Assembly: GCF_000224005.2 (NCBI RefSeq)
Contig: NZ_CP007031.1
Location: 1,103,501 to 1,167,500, forward strand
Reading direction: 5' to 3'
Length of the DNA stretch: 64,000 bases
DNA from: Marichromatium purpuratum 984
GTDB taxonomy: Bacteria > Pseudomonadota > Gammaproteobacteria > Chromatiales > Chromatiaceae
Part shown: positions 56,477-64,000 of the stretch, in pieces
How positions within the stretch are numbered: position 1 is the stretch's first letter
Layout: each line of letters opens with the position of its first letter
Program-made: the position numbers and the translations under genes
Notes under the pieces: generated by a model
Told to the model about the DNA's origin: nothing
Databases searched by the model: none
The model's input: the letters and a program-made list of their open reading frames with translations, nothing else

Positions 56477-58093
56477 ATGAGCGATGCTACCGATCTGAAC
56501 ACGGCGCTGGGGCTCTGGAGAGAGCAGCTCGGAATGCAGCGTGTTCTGGTCGGCGAAGCGGCTGAACGCAGGTACGGAGGCGACACCACCGGAACACGGC
56601 GTCGGATCGCCGCCGCGCTGTTGGTCGAGGACTCGAACCAGATCGCTCCCCTGGTGAGTGTGGCCGCCCGCCACGGGGTCTCCCTGTACCCCATCAGTAC
56701 GGGCAGGAACTGGGGCTATGGCAGTGCCCTGCCGGTTCGCGACGACTGTGTGATCGTCGATCTCGGCGAACTGCGGCGGATTCTCGACTTCGACCCCGAA
56801 CTCGGCGTGGTCACCCTGGAGCCCGGGGTGACTCAGGCGATGCTCGCCGAGTTCCTCGACCAAGGCGCTCACCCCTTCCTGGTGCCGGTGACCGGCGCCG
56901 GTCCACACTGCAGCCTGATCGGCAATGCGCTGGAGCGCGGCTACGGCATCACCCCGCATATCGATCATTTCGGCGCATTGACCGATCTCGAGGCGGTGCT
57001 CGCCGATGGTTCGGTCTATCGCTCGATGCTCAGCGAGGCCGGGGGCGAGGAGCTAGCCCGGCTGTTTCGCTGGGGTATCGGTCCCTATACCAACGGACTC
57101 TTCACCCAGAGCGGATTCGGCATCGTCACCCGCGCGAGCATCGCGCTGGCACGCCGCCCCGAGCGGGTCGGCGTCTTTCTCTTCAGCCTCAGGAACGAGG
57201 CGGCGCTCGAGTCGGCCATCATCCGCGTGCGTGACATCCTGCAGCGTCTGCCCGGGGTGGTCGGCGGGGTCAATCTGATGAATCGGCGGCGCGTGCTTGC
57301 CATGGCCGCGCCCTATCCGCAGTCGCGTCTCGATCGGCACGGACTGATTCCCCAGGCGGTGATCGAGGAACTCGGCGCCCAGTATCAGGTGCTGCCCTGG
57401 ACCGGTTTCGGTACCCTCTACGGCTCGGCTGCGATGATGGCCGCGGCGCGCCGCGAGGTCCGTCGCGCGCTCTCGGGGGTCGGCGTGCGGCTGATCTTCC
57501 TCAGCCCGGATCGTGCCGGGCAGCTCGCCCGGATCGCGCGTTGGCTGCCCGGTCGTACCGGTCGTAGCCTGGCCAGTACCGCCATGACCCTCGCCAGTTC
57601 GCTCGAGCTGGTGGCCGGGCGTCCCAATCAGACGGCGCTGCCGCTGTGCTACTGGCGCAACCCGACGGCGATGGGCGAGGGGGTGCTCGATCCGGCGCGT
57701 GACGGTTGTGGTCTGCGCTGGTACTCGCCGCTGGTCCCGATGCGTCCGCGTCAGGTGCGCGAATACGTCGATATGGTCGAGCGCATCGGGTTGGAGCACG
57801 GCATCGAGCCCCTGATCACCCTCACCAGTCTCAACGATCGGGTCTTCGACAGCACGGTACCGCTGATCTTCGCCCGTGACGAGAGCGACGCCGGTCAGCG
57901 CGCTGCGCGCGCGTGTCATCGCGCGCTGGTGGAGGCCGGGCGCGAGATCGGTTGTTTCCCCTATCGCGTGGGGATCGATGGCATGGGCGAACTCGATAGC
58001 CTGCTCGATCACTCCCGGGACTTCAGGCAGCGATTGCGCCAAGCACTCGATCCCGACGGGGTGATCGCGCCCGGTCGTTATGAGGGGGGATGA
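56477..58093 (+). CDS. FAD-linked oxidase (VAO/4-cresol dehydrogenase type)
   Basis: A 538-residue flavoprotein of the vanillyl-alcohol oxidase family. The PCMH-type FAD domain has ISTGRNWGYGSALPV (near residue 77), VVTLEPGVTQAMLAEFL (near 108), TGAGPHCSLIGNALERGYG (near 135) and FTQSGFGIVTRASIAL (near 197). The C-terminal cap domain ends with GVIAPGRY. Relatives oxidise phenolic or other alcohols using covalently or tightly bound FAD. The start at 56477 is favoured by GGAGG six bases upstream; the frame is open from 56438. It probably forms one unit with the methyltransferase gene downstream. Confidence 0.85.
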   Translation: MSDATDLNTALGLWREQLGMQRVLVGEAAERRYGGDTTGTRRRIAAALLVEDSNQIAPLVSVAARHGVSLYPISTGRNWGYGSALPVRDDCVIVDLGELRRILDFDPELGVVTLEPGVTQAMLAEFLDQGAHPFLVPVTGAGPHCSLIGNALERGYGITPHIDHFGALTDLEAVLADGSVYRSMLSEAGGEELARLFRWGIGPYTNGLFTQSGFGIVTRASIALARRPERVGVFLFSLRNEAALESAIIRVRDILQRLPGVVGGVNLMNRRRVLAMAAPYPQSRLDRHGLIPQAVIEELGAQYQVLPWTGFGTLYGSAAMMAAARREVRRALSGVGVRLIFLSPDRAGQLARIARWLPGRTGRSLASTAMTLASSLELVAGRPNQTALPLCYWRNPTAMGEGVLDPARDGCGLRWYSPLVPMRPRQVREYVDMVERIGLEHGIEPLITLTSLNDRVFDSTVPLIFARDESDAGQRAARACHRALVEAGREIGCFPYRVGIDGMGELDSLLDHSRDFRQRLRQALDPDGVIAPGRYEGG

Positions 58094-58146
58094 TGTCGCG
58101 CCTCTGGACGGACCTCTTCACCGATCAGGAGCTTGCCCGACGATGA
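58090..58146 (+). CDS. Possible coupling minicistron (18 codons)
   Basis: ATG at 58090 overlaps the stop of the oxidase gene. The frame runs 18 codons (MMSRLWTDLFTDQELARR) to a TGA at 58144-58146 that overlaps both possible methyltransferase starts. A strong purine tract (GAGGGGGG) precedes it. It may only relay ribosomes from the oxidase to the methyltransferase gene; a function for the peptide is not implied. Confidence 0.35.
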   Translation: MMSRLWTDLFTDQELARR

Positions 58147-58928
58147 TGCAGCGTATCCATCTCTTCGAACTCGAGGATCTGCGCCAGCTACCCGCAGCGA
58201 TCCGCGACGGTATCACCGACTTCCTCGAGTTCGCGGTGCGGGTTCCCGATCTCTATCGCCCGGTGGCGCCGCGTCTCGAGCGTGCGCTGAAGGAGGCCGG
58301 TGCGCCGACCATCCTCGATCTCTGCGCCGGCGGTGGTGGTCCCTGGGCGCGGATGCTCGACCAGCTCGGCCCGGTTCGTGCCGGCGAAGTCCGCGTGCTG
58401 GTGAGTGACCTCTATCCCAATCGCACGGCCCTGGCGCGGTTGCGTGAACGGGCCGGGTCACGGGTGGAGGTGGTCGAACGTTCGGTGAGCGCGATGGCGG
58501 TGCCGGTCGAGTTCGATGGATTCCGCACCCTGTTCTCCGCCTTTCATCATTTCCGCCCCTCCGAGGCTCGGGCGATCCTTGCCGATGCCGTCGAGCAGGG
58601 GCGCGGGATCGCGGTGTTCGAGTCGACTCAGCGTCATCCGCTGTTGCTGCTCTATATGCTCTTCACCCCGCTGTTGGTGCTGCTCGTCACGCCCTTTATC
58701 CGTCCCTTTCGCTGGAGCCGACTGTTCTGGACCTATCTGATCCCGGCGATTCCGCTGGCGGTAATGTTCGACGGTATCGTCTCCTGTCTGCGCACCTACA
58801 GCGTCGCCGAACTCGATGTGCTCACCCGTGGGCTTGATCGCGAGGGTTATCGCTGGGAGCGTGGCGTGGCACGGCTGGGACCCTTGCCGGTGGGGGTGAC
58901 CTATCTCATCGGATTGCCGGGGCGCTGA
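58143..58928 (+). CDS. Class I SAM-dependent methyltransferase-like protein
   Basis: A 261-residue protein whose opening MMQRIHLFELEDLRQLP is a familiar methyltransferase N-terminus. Motif I is ILDLCAGGGGPWARMLDQLG (near residues 60-79), the acidic end of strand 2 is VLVSDLYPNR, and FSAFHHFRPSEARAIL matches motif IV/post-motif. Between about 180 and 225 two hydrophobic stretches (LLLLYMLFTPLLVLLVTPFI and WTYLIPAIPLAVMF) suggest membrane attachment, which is unusual for the family. Start at 58143 or 58146. The substrate is probably the product of the neighbouring oxidase/acyltransferase steps (inference). Confidence 0.82.
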   Translation: MMQRIHLFELEDLRQLPAAIRDGITDFLEFAVRVPDLYRPVAPRLERALKEAGAPTILDLCAGGGGPWARMLDQLGPVRAGEVRVLVSDLYPNRTALARLRERAGSRVEVVERSVSAMAVPVEFDGFRTLFSAFHHFRPSEARAILADAVEQGRGIAVFESTQRHPLLLLYMLFTPLLVLLVTPFIRPFRWSRLFWTYLIPAIPLAVMFDGIVSCLRTYSVAELDVLTRGLDREGYRWERGVARLGPLPVGVTYLIGLPGR

Positions 58929-59059
58929 GCGGGCAACTGCCCCGGGTCCTGGTGTGTGTCAGTGATCGCGCCGACGCCACACTCGTGCAGCGAACGTGAC
59001 GGCGTGTCGTGCTGGCCTCGGACGCCCTGCCTCGAGGCCATTTCGCAAGAGGATGATTG

Positions 59060-62000
59060 ATGTCGCGTGCAACGAAAATGATCGAACTGGCCGCTGTCTC
59101 CACGGCACTGACGCTGTTGAGCGGGGCTGCCCTGGCCACCTCCGCCGACCCCCTGCAGCGCGGCGCCGCCGCTCTCGCCGATGGTGAGCCGCGGGTGGCG
59201 GTCATCGAGCTGAAAAATGCCCTGCAGGTCGATCCCCGCAATGCCCAGGCGAGGGCTCTGCTCGGCCGTGCTCTGCTCGCGCAGGGGGATGTCAATGCCG
59301 CGGCCCAGGAGTTCGAGCGTGCGCAGCGACTCGGCGCCGATGCCGTGCTGCTCCAGCCCTGGCTCGCCCGCACCTGGCTGCGCCGTGGCGAGTTCGAGCA
59401 GTTGCGCGTGCTCGAGCTGACGCCGGAGTTGTCGCCCGCACATCGCGTCGAGCTGCTCGCGCTGCGTGCCGAGGCCGAGCTGGCCGACGGCGAGTCGAGT
59501 ACGGCGCGGGCGACACTCGAGCATGCCGCCGCGCTGCTGCCCGGTGCGCCCGCGGTACAGCTCGCCCTGGCCCGCGTCGAGGTTGCCGAGGGCGCGCTCG
59601 GCGAGGCACGCGCACGGCTCGCGACCCTGCTCGAAAACGCCCCGGAGACAACCCGGGCCTGGTCGTTGAGCGGGGAGCTGGCGCGCCAGGCTGGTGACAT
59701 GGACGCGGCCGAGGCGGCCTTTTCGCAGGCCTTGGACGACCCGCTGGAGCAGGCCCAGGCACGACTCAACCGGGCTTATGTGCGGATCCAAGACGGTCGC
59801 TTCGATGCGGCTCAGGCCGATCTCGATCAATTGCGCCGCGCCGCGCCCGACAATCCGCTGATCAAGTATGCGCAGGGCTTGCTGTTCTACAGCCGTGAGG
59901 ACTATGCCGCCGCGATCGAGCAGCTGGATGCCGCGCTCGGTGCGCTGCCCGATTTCGCGCCGGCGCAGTCGCTGGCGGGGGCGACGCGACTGGCGCTGGG
60001 TGAGCCCGAACTCGCGCGCATCCATCTCGAGCGCGCCCGCTCGCTGCGTCCGGATGATGTATCGACCCAGCGGTTGTTGGCCATGACCCTGTTGCAGCAG
60101 GGCGAGGCGGTCAAGGCCGAGCGGCTGGCGCGCGTGGTGCTCGAGCGTCAACCCGAGGATCTCGCCACCATGGATCTGCTGGCAAGCGCCCTGCTGCGGC
60201 AGGGCCGGCGCGAGGAGAGCCTACCCTATCTGCGTCGGGTCAAGGCGGGACTGCCAGACTCCCCGGTGGCCAGCGCGCGGCTCGGTGCGGCGCTGCTCGC
60301 CGACCCCGGATCCGACGAGGGCATGCTGGAGTTGCAGGCTGCGCTGGCGCAGGATCCCGGTTTTCAGGGCGCGGCCGAACAGCTGGTGATCGGCCGACTG
60401 GCGCGTGGCGAACTCGACCAGGCACTGGCTGCGGCGCGTGACTACCGTGATCGTCACCCCGACTCGGCGCGCGCCCACACCCTGCTCGGGGTGGTCGAGT
60501 TGCGTCGCGCGGCGCCGCAGGCTGCGCGCGCGGCATTCGAGCGGGCGCTGGTACTGGATGCCTCGGATCTCACCGCGACCACCGGACTGGCGACCCTGGC
60601 GCTCGCGCGTCAGGAGCTTGCCGAGGCGCGGCGGCTGTTCGACCGGAGCCTGGAGGCGCGCCCCGACGATCCACGGGTGCTGGTCGCCCTGGCCCGGATT
60701 GCACTGACCGAGGGTGAGACCGGACAGGCGCTGGCGCTGCTCGAGCGGGCGGTGACGCGCAACCCCGATACACTGGCCCCCAGACTCTATCTGGCCGCCT
60801 ATCAGTTGCGTCAGGATGAGACTGCGCTGGCGCTCGAGACGCTCGACGCGGCGCGCTTACGCTTTGGCGAGACCCCGGTGCTTCTCGGTCTGATCGCGGA
60901 TGCGCAGCTCGCGCTCGCGCGTCACGGTGCTGCTCGCGATACCTTGATGCGTCTGGTCGAGCTGGCGCCTGCCGATCCTCGGGTGCGGGTCGCCCTGGCG
61001 ACCAGCCTGGTGGGGTTGGAGGAGTTCGCCGCCGCGCGCGATCAGCTCGATCGTGCCCTGGAACTCGATCCCGAGTTCGCGCCGGCGCTTTCCTGGTCGT
61101 CGCGTCTGGCGCTCGCCGGGGGCGAGTTCGACCAGGCCGAGGCGCAGTTGGAAAAGCTGCGTCAGGTCCGGGGCGCGCTCGATGCCGATGTGTTGCTGAT
61201 CCAGGGGCAGCTGGCGCAGCAGCGCGGTGACCTGTCGAGCGTCGCCGATGCCTTTACCGAGCTGCTCGAGGGCGCGAGTGACGATCCCGCGCTCGGCCTC
61301 GACCCGCAGCGTCTCGACGCCGCCGAGCAGTTGGTGCTCGGTCAGGTGCGACGCGGTGACCTGGCCGCCGCGATCGATGCCGCGCGCGCACTCTGTGCGC
61401 GTGAACCCGATGCCGCGCGACCGCGTGCGCTGCTCGGGATGATCTATCTGCGCGCCGATCAGCGCGAGGCGGCGGCAACGGCCTTCGCCGAGGCGCTCGA
61501 TCGCGACCCCGGCATGGCGATGGCAGTCGACGGACTGGTCTCGCTCGACCTCGAGAGCGATGATCTCGACACCGCCGCGGGGCGTTATCGCCGCGCGCTG
61601 GAGGCGGCGCCCGGAGATGCAGAGCTGTTGATCGGTCAGGCGCGGCTGGCGCTGCTGCGCGAGGATCCGCAAGGCGCGCAGCAGGCCCTCGAGGCGGCAC
61701 TGCTGGCCAACCCCGAGCAGCTGCGTCCGCGGCTCTATCTGGCGGCCTACCAGCTGCAGCGTGGCCAGCCACAAGAGGCCCTCGACGTACTTGACGCCGT
61801 GGCCGCCGCCCATGCCGACGCCCCCGATCTGCTCGGCCTGCGCGCCGAGGCCCAGCTTGCGCTGGGGGACAACGAGGCTGCCCGTCAGAGTCTGGTGGCG
61901 TTGGCTCGTTTGCAGCCAAGCGCGCCCGGGGTATTGACCGCCCTGGCGACCGCCGAGGCGCGACTGGGACGCATGGCGTTGGCCGAGGAGGCGCTGCAAC

Positions 62001-62785
62001 GGGCCCTGGAGCAGGCGCCCGATTCGGCTGCCGCGCATGCTGGGCTGGTCCGGCTGGCGTTGACCGCAGAGGACGTGGTGCTGGCCGGTGAGCGGCTCGA
62101 GGCGCTGCGTGCGGTGGTCGGTGAGGAGCACCCTGAGGTGTTGTTACTCGAGGGGCTGGTCGCTGATCAGACGGGGGATGACGTGGCTGCGCTGGCGAGC
62201 TATCGACGCCTGTTCGAGATGATGCCGAACTCGGTCAATCTGCTGCGGCTGGCGCGTGCGCAGCGCCAGACCGATGACCCCGCGGCGGCTGTTGCAACCT
62301 TGGAGGATTGGCTCGTGGAGCATCCCGAGGATGTTCCGATTCAGTTCAACCTGGCGCAGATGCACATGGAGGTCGGGCAGTTGTCGGAGGCCATTGCCGC
62401 CTTCGAGCAGACCATCGAGATCGCACCGGAGCATGCCATTGCGCTCAACAACCTGGCTTGGTTGATTCGTGATCGGGACCGTGCGCGCGCGCTGGACTAT
62501 GCGCGTCGCGCCTATGCCGTGGCACCAGAGTCGGCGGACGTGGCCGACACCTTGGCGGTGGTGTTGTTCGAGGAGAAGGCCCTCGACGAGGCGAGGCGGG
62601 TCATCGACGAGGCCCAGGCGCTCGCGCCGAGGAGTGCGACGGTACGCTTCCACAAAGCGCAGATCCTGGTCGCTCAGGGGCTCGACGACGAAGCCAGACG
62701 GTTGCTCGAGTCGACCCTTGTCGACGTCGAGGATTTTCCTGAGCGCGCCGCGGCCGAGTCGTTGCTCGCTCGTCTCGGTCGCTGA
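59060..62785 (+). CDS. Giant TPR protein, PrsT-like (XrtA/PEP-CTERM system)
   Basis: A 1241-residue exported protein built almost wholly of tetratricopeptide repeats (roughly thirty), e.g. AQARALLGRALLAQGDVNAA and ALNNLAWLIRDRDRARALDY near the end. Length and layout match the PrsT TPR proteins of XrtA/PEP-CTERM loci. The signal sequence IELAAVSTALTLLSGAALA ends in AxA with no lipobox cysteine, so this version is predicted to be a soluble periplasmic protein, whereas PrsT is usually described as a lipoprotein. It probably acts as a periplasmic scaffold for polysaccharide or protein export. The ATG at 59060 follows AAGAGG. A strong hairpin lies after the stop. Confidence 0.88.
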   Translation: MSRATKMIELAAVSTALTLLSGAALATSADPLQRGAAALADGEPRVAVIELKNALQVDPRNAQARALLGRALLAQGDVNAAAQEFERAQRLGADAVLLQPWLARTWLRRGEFEQLRVLELTPELSPAHRVELLALRAEAELADGESSTARATLEHAAALLPGAPAVQLALARVEVAEGALGEARARLATLLENAPETTRAWSLSGELARQAGDMDAAEAAFSQALDDPLEQAQARLNRAYVRIQDGRFDAAQADLDQLRRAAPDNPLIKYAQGLLFYSREDYAAAIEQLDAALGALPDFAPAQSLAGATRLALGEPELARIHLERARSLRPDDVSTQRLLAMTLLQQGEAVKAERLARVVLERQPEDLATMDLLASALLRQGRREESLPYLRRVKAGLPDSPVASARLGAALLADPGSDEGMLELQAALAQDPGFQGAAEQLVIGRLARGELDQALAAARDYRDRHPDSARAHTLLGVVELRRAAPQAARAAFERALVLDASDLTATTGLATLALARQELAEARRLFDRSLEARPDDPRVLVALARIALTEGETGQALALLERAVTRNPDTLAPRLYLAAYQLRQDETALALETLDAARLRFGETPVLLGLIADAQLALARHGAARDTLMRLVELAPADPRVRVALATSLVGLEEFAAARDQLDRALELDPEFAPALSWSSRLALAGGEFDQAEAQLEKLRQVRGALDADVLLIQGQLAQQRGDLSSVADAFTELLEGASDDPALGLDPQRLDAAEQLVLGQVRRGDLAAAIDAARALCAREPDAARPRALLGMIYLRADQREAAATAFAEALDRDPGMAMAVDGLVSLDLESDDLDTAAGRYRRALEAAPGDAELLIGQARLALLREDPQGAQQALEAALLANPEQLRPRLYLAAYQLQRGQPQEALDVLDAVAAAHADAPDLLGLRAEAQLALGDNEAARQSLVALARLQPSAPGVLTALATAEARLGRMALAEEALQRALEQAPDSAAAHAGLVRLALTAEDVVLAGERLEALRAVVGEEHPEVLLLEGLVADQTGDDVAALASYRRLFEMMPNSVNLLRLARAQRQTDDPAAAVATLEDWLVEHPEDVPIQFNLAQMHMEVGQLSEAIAAFEQTIEIAPEHAIALNNLAWLIRDRDRARALDYARRAYAVAPESADVADTLAVVLFEEKALDEARRVIDEAQALAPRSATVRFHKAQILVAQGLDDEARRLLESTLVDVEDFPERAAAESLLARLGR

Positions 62786-62832
62786 ATTCCTCGCTCTCGC
62801 CCCGTCCGGGGAGAGGTCGCACATCCGCCATC

Positions 62833-62870
62833 GGACACGACCTGTCGGTCACGGCCGACAGGTCGTGTCC
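62833..62870. terminator. Perfect 16 bp hairpin between convergent genes
   Basis: GGACACGACCTGTCGG (62833-62848) and its exact complement (62855-62870) enclose TCACGG. It sits between the stop of the PrsT-like gene and the stop of the small minus-strand gene, so it can serve both strands. No T-runs flank it. Confidence 0.65.
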
Positions 62871-62877
62871 GTGCGTG

Positions 62878-63075
62878 TCAGGTCAGCGCCTGGTGGCTGG
62901 CGTGGTGCTCCTTGTCATAGCGTTGCAGCAGACAGCGATAGACATTGACCAGGACCTCCTCTCTGAAGGTGGCCGGCGGGGTCAGGTCGGCGATCTCGCG
63001 CCGGTAGTGGTCGATACGTGCGTCGAGATTCATTTCATCGATTGCAACGTCGTTATCGTTCTGGTGCTTTTGCAT
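62878..63075 (-). CDS. Small hypothetical protein
   Basis: A 65-residue acidic, mostly helical protein (MNLDARIDHYRREIADLTPP, ATFREEVLVNVYRCLLQRYD) with a histidine-rich tail (EHHASH). I do not recognise it. The frame is open to 63201, but the upstream part is Arg/Pro-rich; the ATG at 63075 with AGCAGG upstream is the better start. Its position between the PrsT-like gene and the XrtA-associated ATPase gene, on the opposite strand, suggests a small accessory or unrelated gene. Confidence 0.5.
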   Translation of the reverse strand: MQKHQNDNDVAIDEMNLDARIDHYRREIADLTPPATFREEVLVNVYRCLLQRYDKEHHASHQALT

Positions 63076-63674
63076 GATTCGGCCTGCTTGTCGTGCGTGA
63101 AGTGGGTTTGAGCGCTGGGACGGGCATTGCCGTTCCGTGCCGGGTGAGCGGCCCGCTCTAGGCAGCAAAGTACGTGCCTTTCTGGTCTTCATGAGCGACA
63201 TCCGTATCTGCCTGGCTGCGAGGGCCTTGTCGGAGCCTCAGTGGTGTTGTCATACGCGGCGTGAGAACGGTTGTGTGCGAACTGGTCGTGGTGCAATGGA
63301 TCGTCCACCGTATTCACATTGCTGCCGTCCGACCCGAGTGTCAGAATCTGACGGCCTGTTGCCAGTGCTGTCCCTCGTCTTGCTGTGTTCGTCCTTGAGG
63401 GGGGCTGACACGCGGTCGCGGTCAGCTTCGGTGTTGCAGTGGGCGTGGCTGCTCACACGCCACTGCGGGATGCGTGTGCCAGGTGCGTCTTATTTTCCGA
63501 TATGCGTAATTGCGATCTGGTCCTTGTATTGCAATGCCGACTGCATGCGTGCAGGGGTGATGCCGGCATTTCGGACAGCGCGCCGCAGCGCGTCGGTGCC
63601 GCAGCGACTACTCCTCGCGATCTTTACCACGAAAAGCGTCGCGCCGCCAGGTCGATCAGAGGTCTTGAGTCATC
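63076..63674. other. Long upstream region of the XrtA-associated ATPase gene
   Basis: About 600 bases with lower GC content than the flanks and no supported gene; the plus-strand frame 63137-63706 has Cys/Arg/Ser-rich translation and overlaps the ATPase start out of frame. It contains a sigma-54-like promoter candidate (separate entry). Confidence 0.5.
63116..63131 (+). promoter_or_regulatory. Sigma-54-type promoter candidate
   Basis: TGGGACGGGCATTGCC matches the -24/-12 pattern TGGCACG-N4-TTGCW at correct spacing, with two deviations (C to G at position 4, W to C at the end). It points towards the ATPase gene, 544 bases away. A sigma-54 activator is encoded 10 kb to the left. Confidence 0.35.
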
Positions 63675-64000
63675 ATGTACGAGCATTTCTATGCCCTCGG
63701 GGCTGATCCGTTTCGCCTGAGCCCGGATCATCGTTTCTGTTTCACCCACAGGAACTACGCCCGTGCGCGCTCCTATATCGATTATGCGCTGCACCGTGGC
63801 GAGGGGTTCGTCATGATCACCGGTCGGCCGGGAACAGGCAAGACCACGCTGATCAATGACCTGCTCGATCGTCTGCCGACACAGGAGGTGTCCGTCTCCA
63901 TGCTGGTCAGCACCCAGCTGGCCGCCGAGGATCTGCTGCGGATGACCGCTCACGGCTTCGGGCTGAGTGCGGGCGCTCCGCGCAAGGCCGATGTGTTACA
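63675..64000 (+). CDS. XrtA/PEP-CTERM system-associated ATPase, N-terminal part (cut by window edge)
   Basis: The first 108 residues of an ExeA/GspA-like AAA ATPase of the exosortase A-associated family. MYEHFYALGADPFRLSPDHR is the typical start, and the Walker A motif is ITGRPGTGKTTLINDLLD (near residues 49-66). The protein continues beyond base 64000. In complete loci this gene stands in the exopolysaccharide/exosortase operon near the chain-length tyrosine-kinase and XrtA genes, so the core of the system is expected just to the right. Confidence 0.92.
   Translation, partial: MYEHFYALGADPFRLSPDHRFCFTHRNYARARSYIDYALHRGEGFVMITGRPGTGKTTLINDLLDRLPTQEVSVSMLVSTQLAAEDLLRMTAHGFGLSAGAPRKADVL

Noticed and set aside
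63137-63706. A 189-codon plus-strand frame before the ATPase gene
   Set aside because: Cys/Arg/Ser-rich composition, no ribosome binding site and out-of-frame overlap with the ATPase start; treated as untranslated upstream region.

Overview
The window is about 64 kb of very GC-rich DNA from a gammaproteobacterium, most likely a purple sulfur bacterium of the Chromatiaceae. That assignment is an inference: it rests on a bidirectional NAD-coupled Hox hydrogenase beside glycogen synthase, the GC content and the exosortase-type exopolysaccharide locus. No rRNA, tRNA, CRISPR array, transposase or phage gene was recognised.

Left part (1-22.4 kb), mostly housekeeping. The C-terminal part of glgA faces a complete minus-strand operon hoxE-F-U-Y-(small ORF)-H-W for a soluble group 3d [NiFe] hydrogenase and its maturation protease. 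Divergent from it are pssA and a patatin-like hydrolase. An Lrp/AsnC-type regulator stands back to back with a type-2 leuA, whose leader carries two mutually exclusive hairpins next to the ribosome binding site. Then come a DUF2868 membrane protein with a long Pro-Glu hexamer repeat coupled to a DUF3482 GTPase, bioA, and an RND efflux pair.

Middle part (22.5-46 kb), an exopolysaccharide locus of the exosortase A (XrtA/PEP-CTERM) type. A tightly overlapping plus-strand series encodes an asparagine-synthetase-like enzyme with an eroded glutaminase domain, glycosyltransferases, an O-antigen-ligase-like membrane protein, NodB-type deacetylases, a CapK-like adenylating enzyme, a toroid protein, a formyltransferase, an ABC-2 permease (no ATPase gene in view) and a WbsX-type protein. 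A convergent minus-strand block (38.9-46.0 kb) adds glycosyltransferases, two sulfotransferase-like proteins and a membrane alkaline-phosphatase-fold enzyme with threonine at the nucleophile position.

Right part (46-64 kb). A compact four-gene unit holds a short Tat-signal cysteine protein, a PqqD-like protein, an HprK-related kinase and a nucleotidyltransferase. It looks like a modification system for a small secreted protein and is the most interesting item here. It is followed by the XrtA-type initiating sugar transferase, an HDOD protein, a PAS/sigma-54 activator, a secreted trypsin-like protease, two GNAT/LuxI-like acyltransferases, a VAO-type flavin oxidase, a methyltransferase, a giant PrsT-like TPR protein and the start of the XrtA-associated ATPase. 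The exosortase itself, the chain-length and export genes and any PEP-CTERM substrate are not in the window; they probably lie to the right.

Family names come from recognising sequence patterns, without database searches. Start codons were chosen from ribosome binding sites and overlaps with upstream genes.
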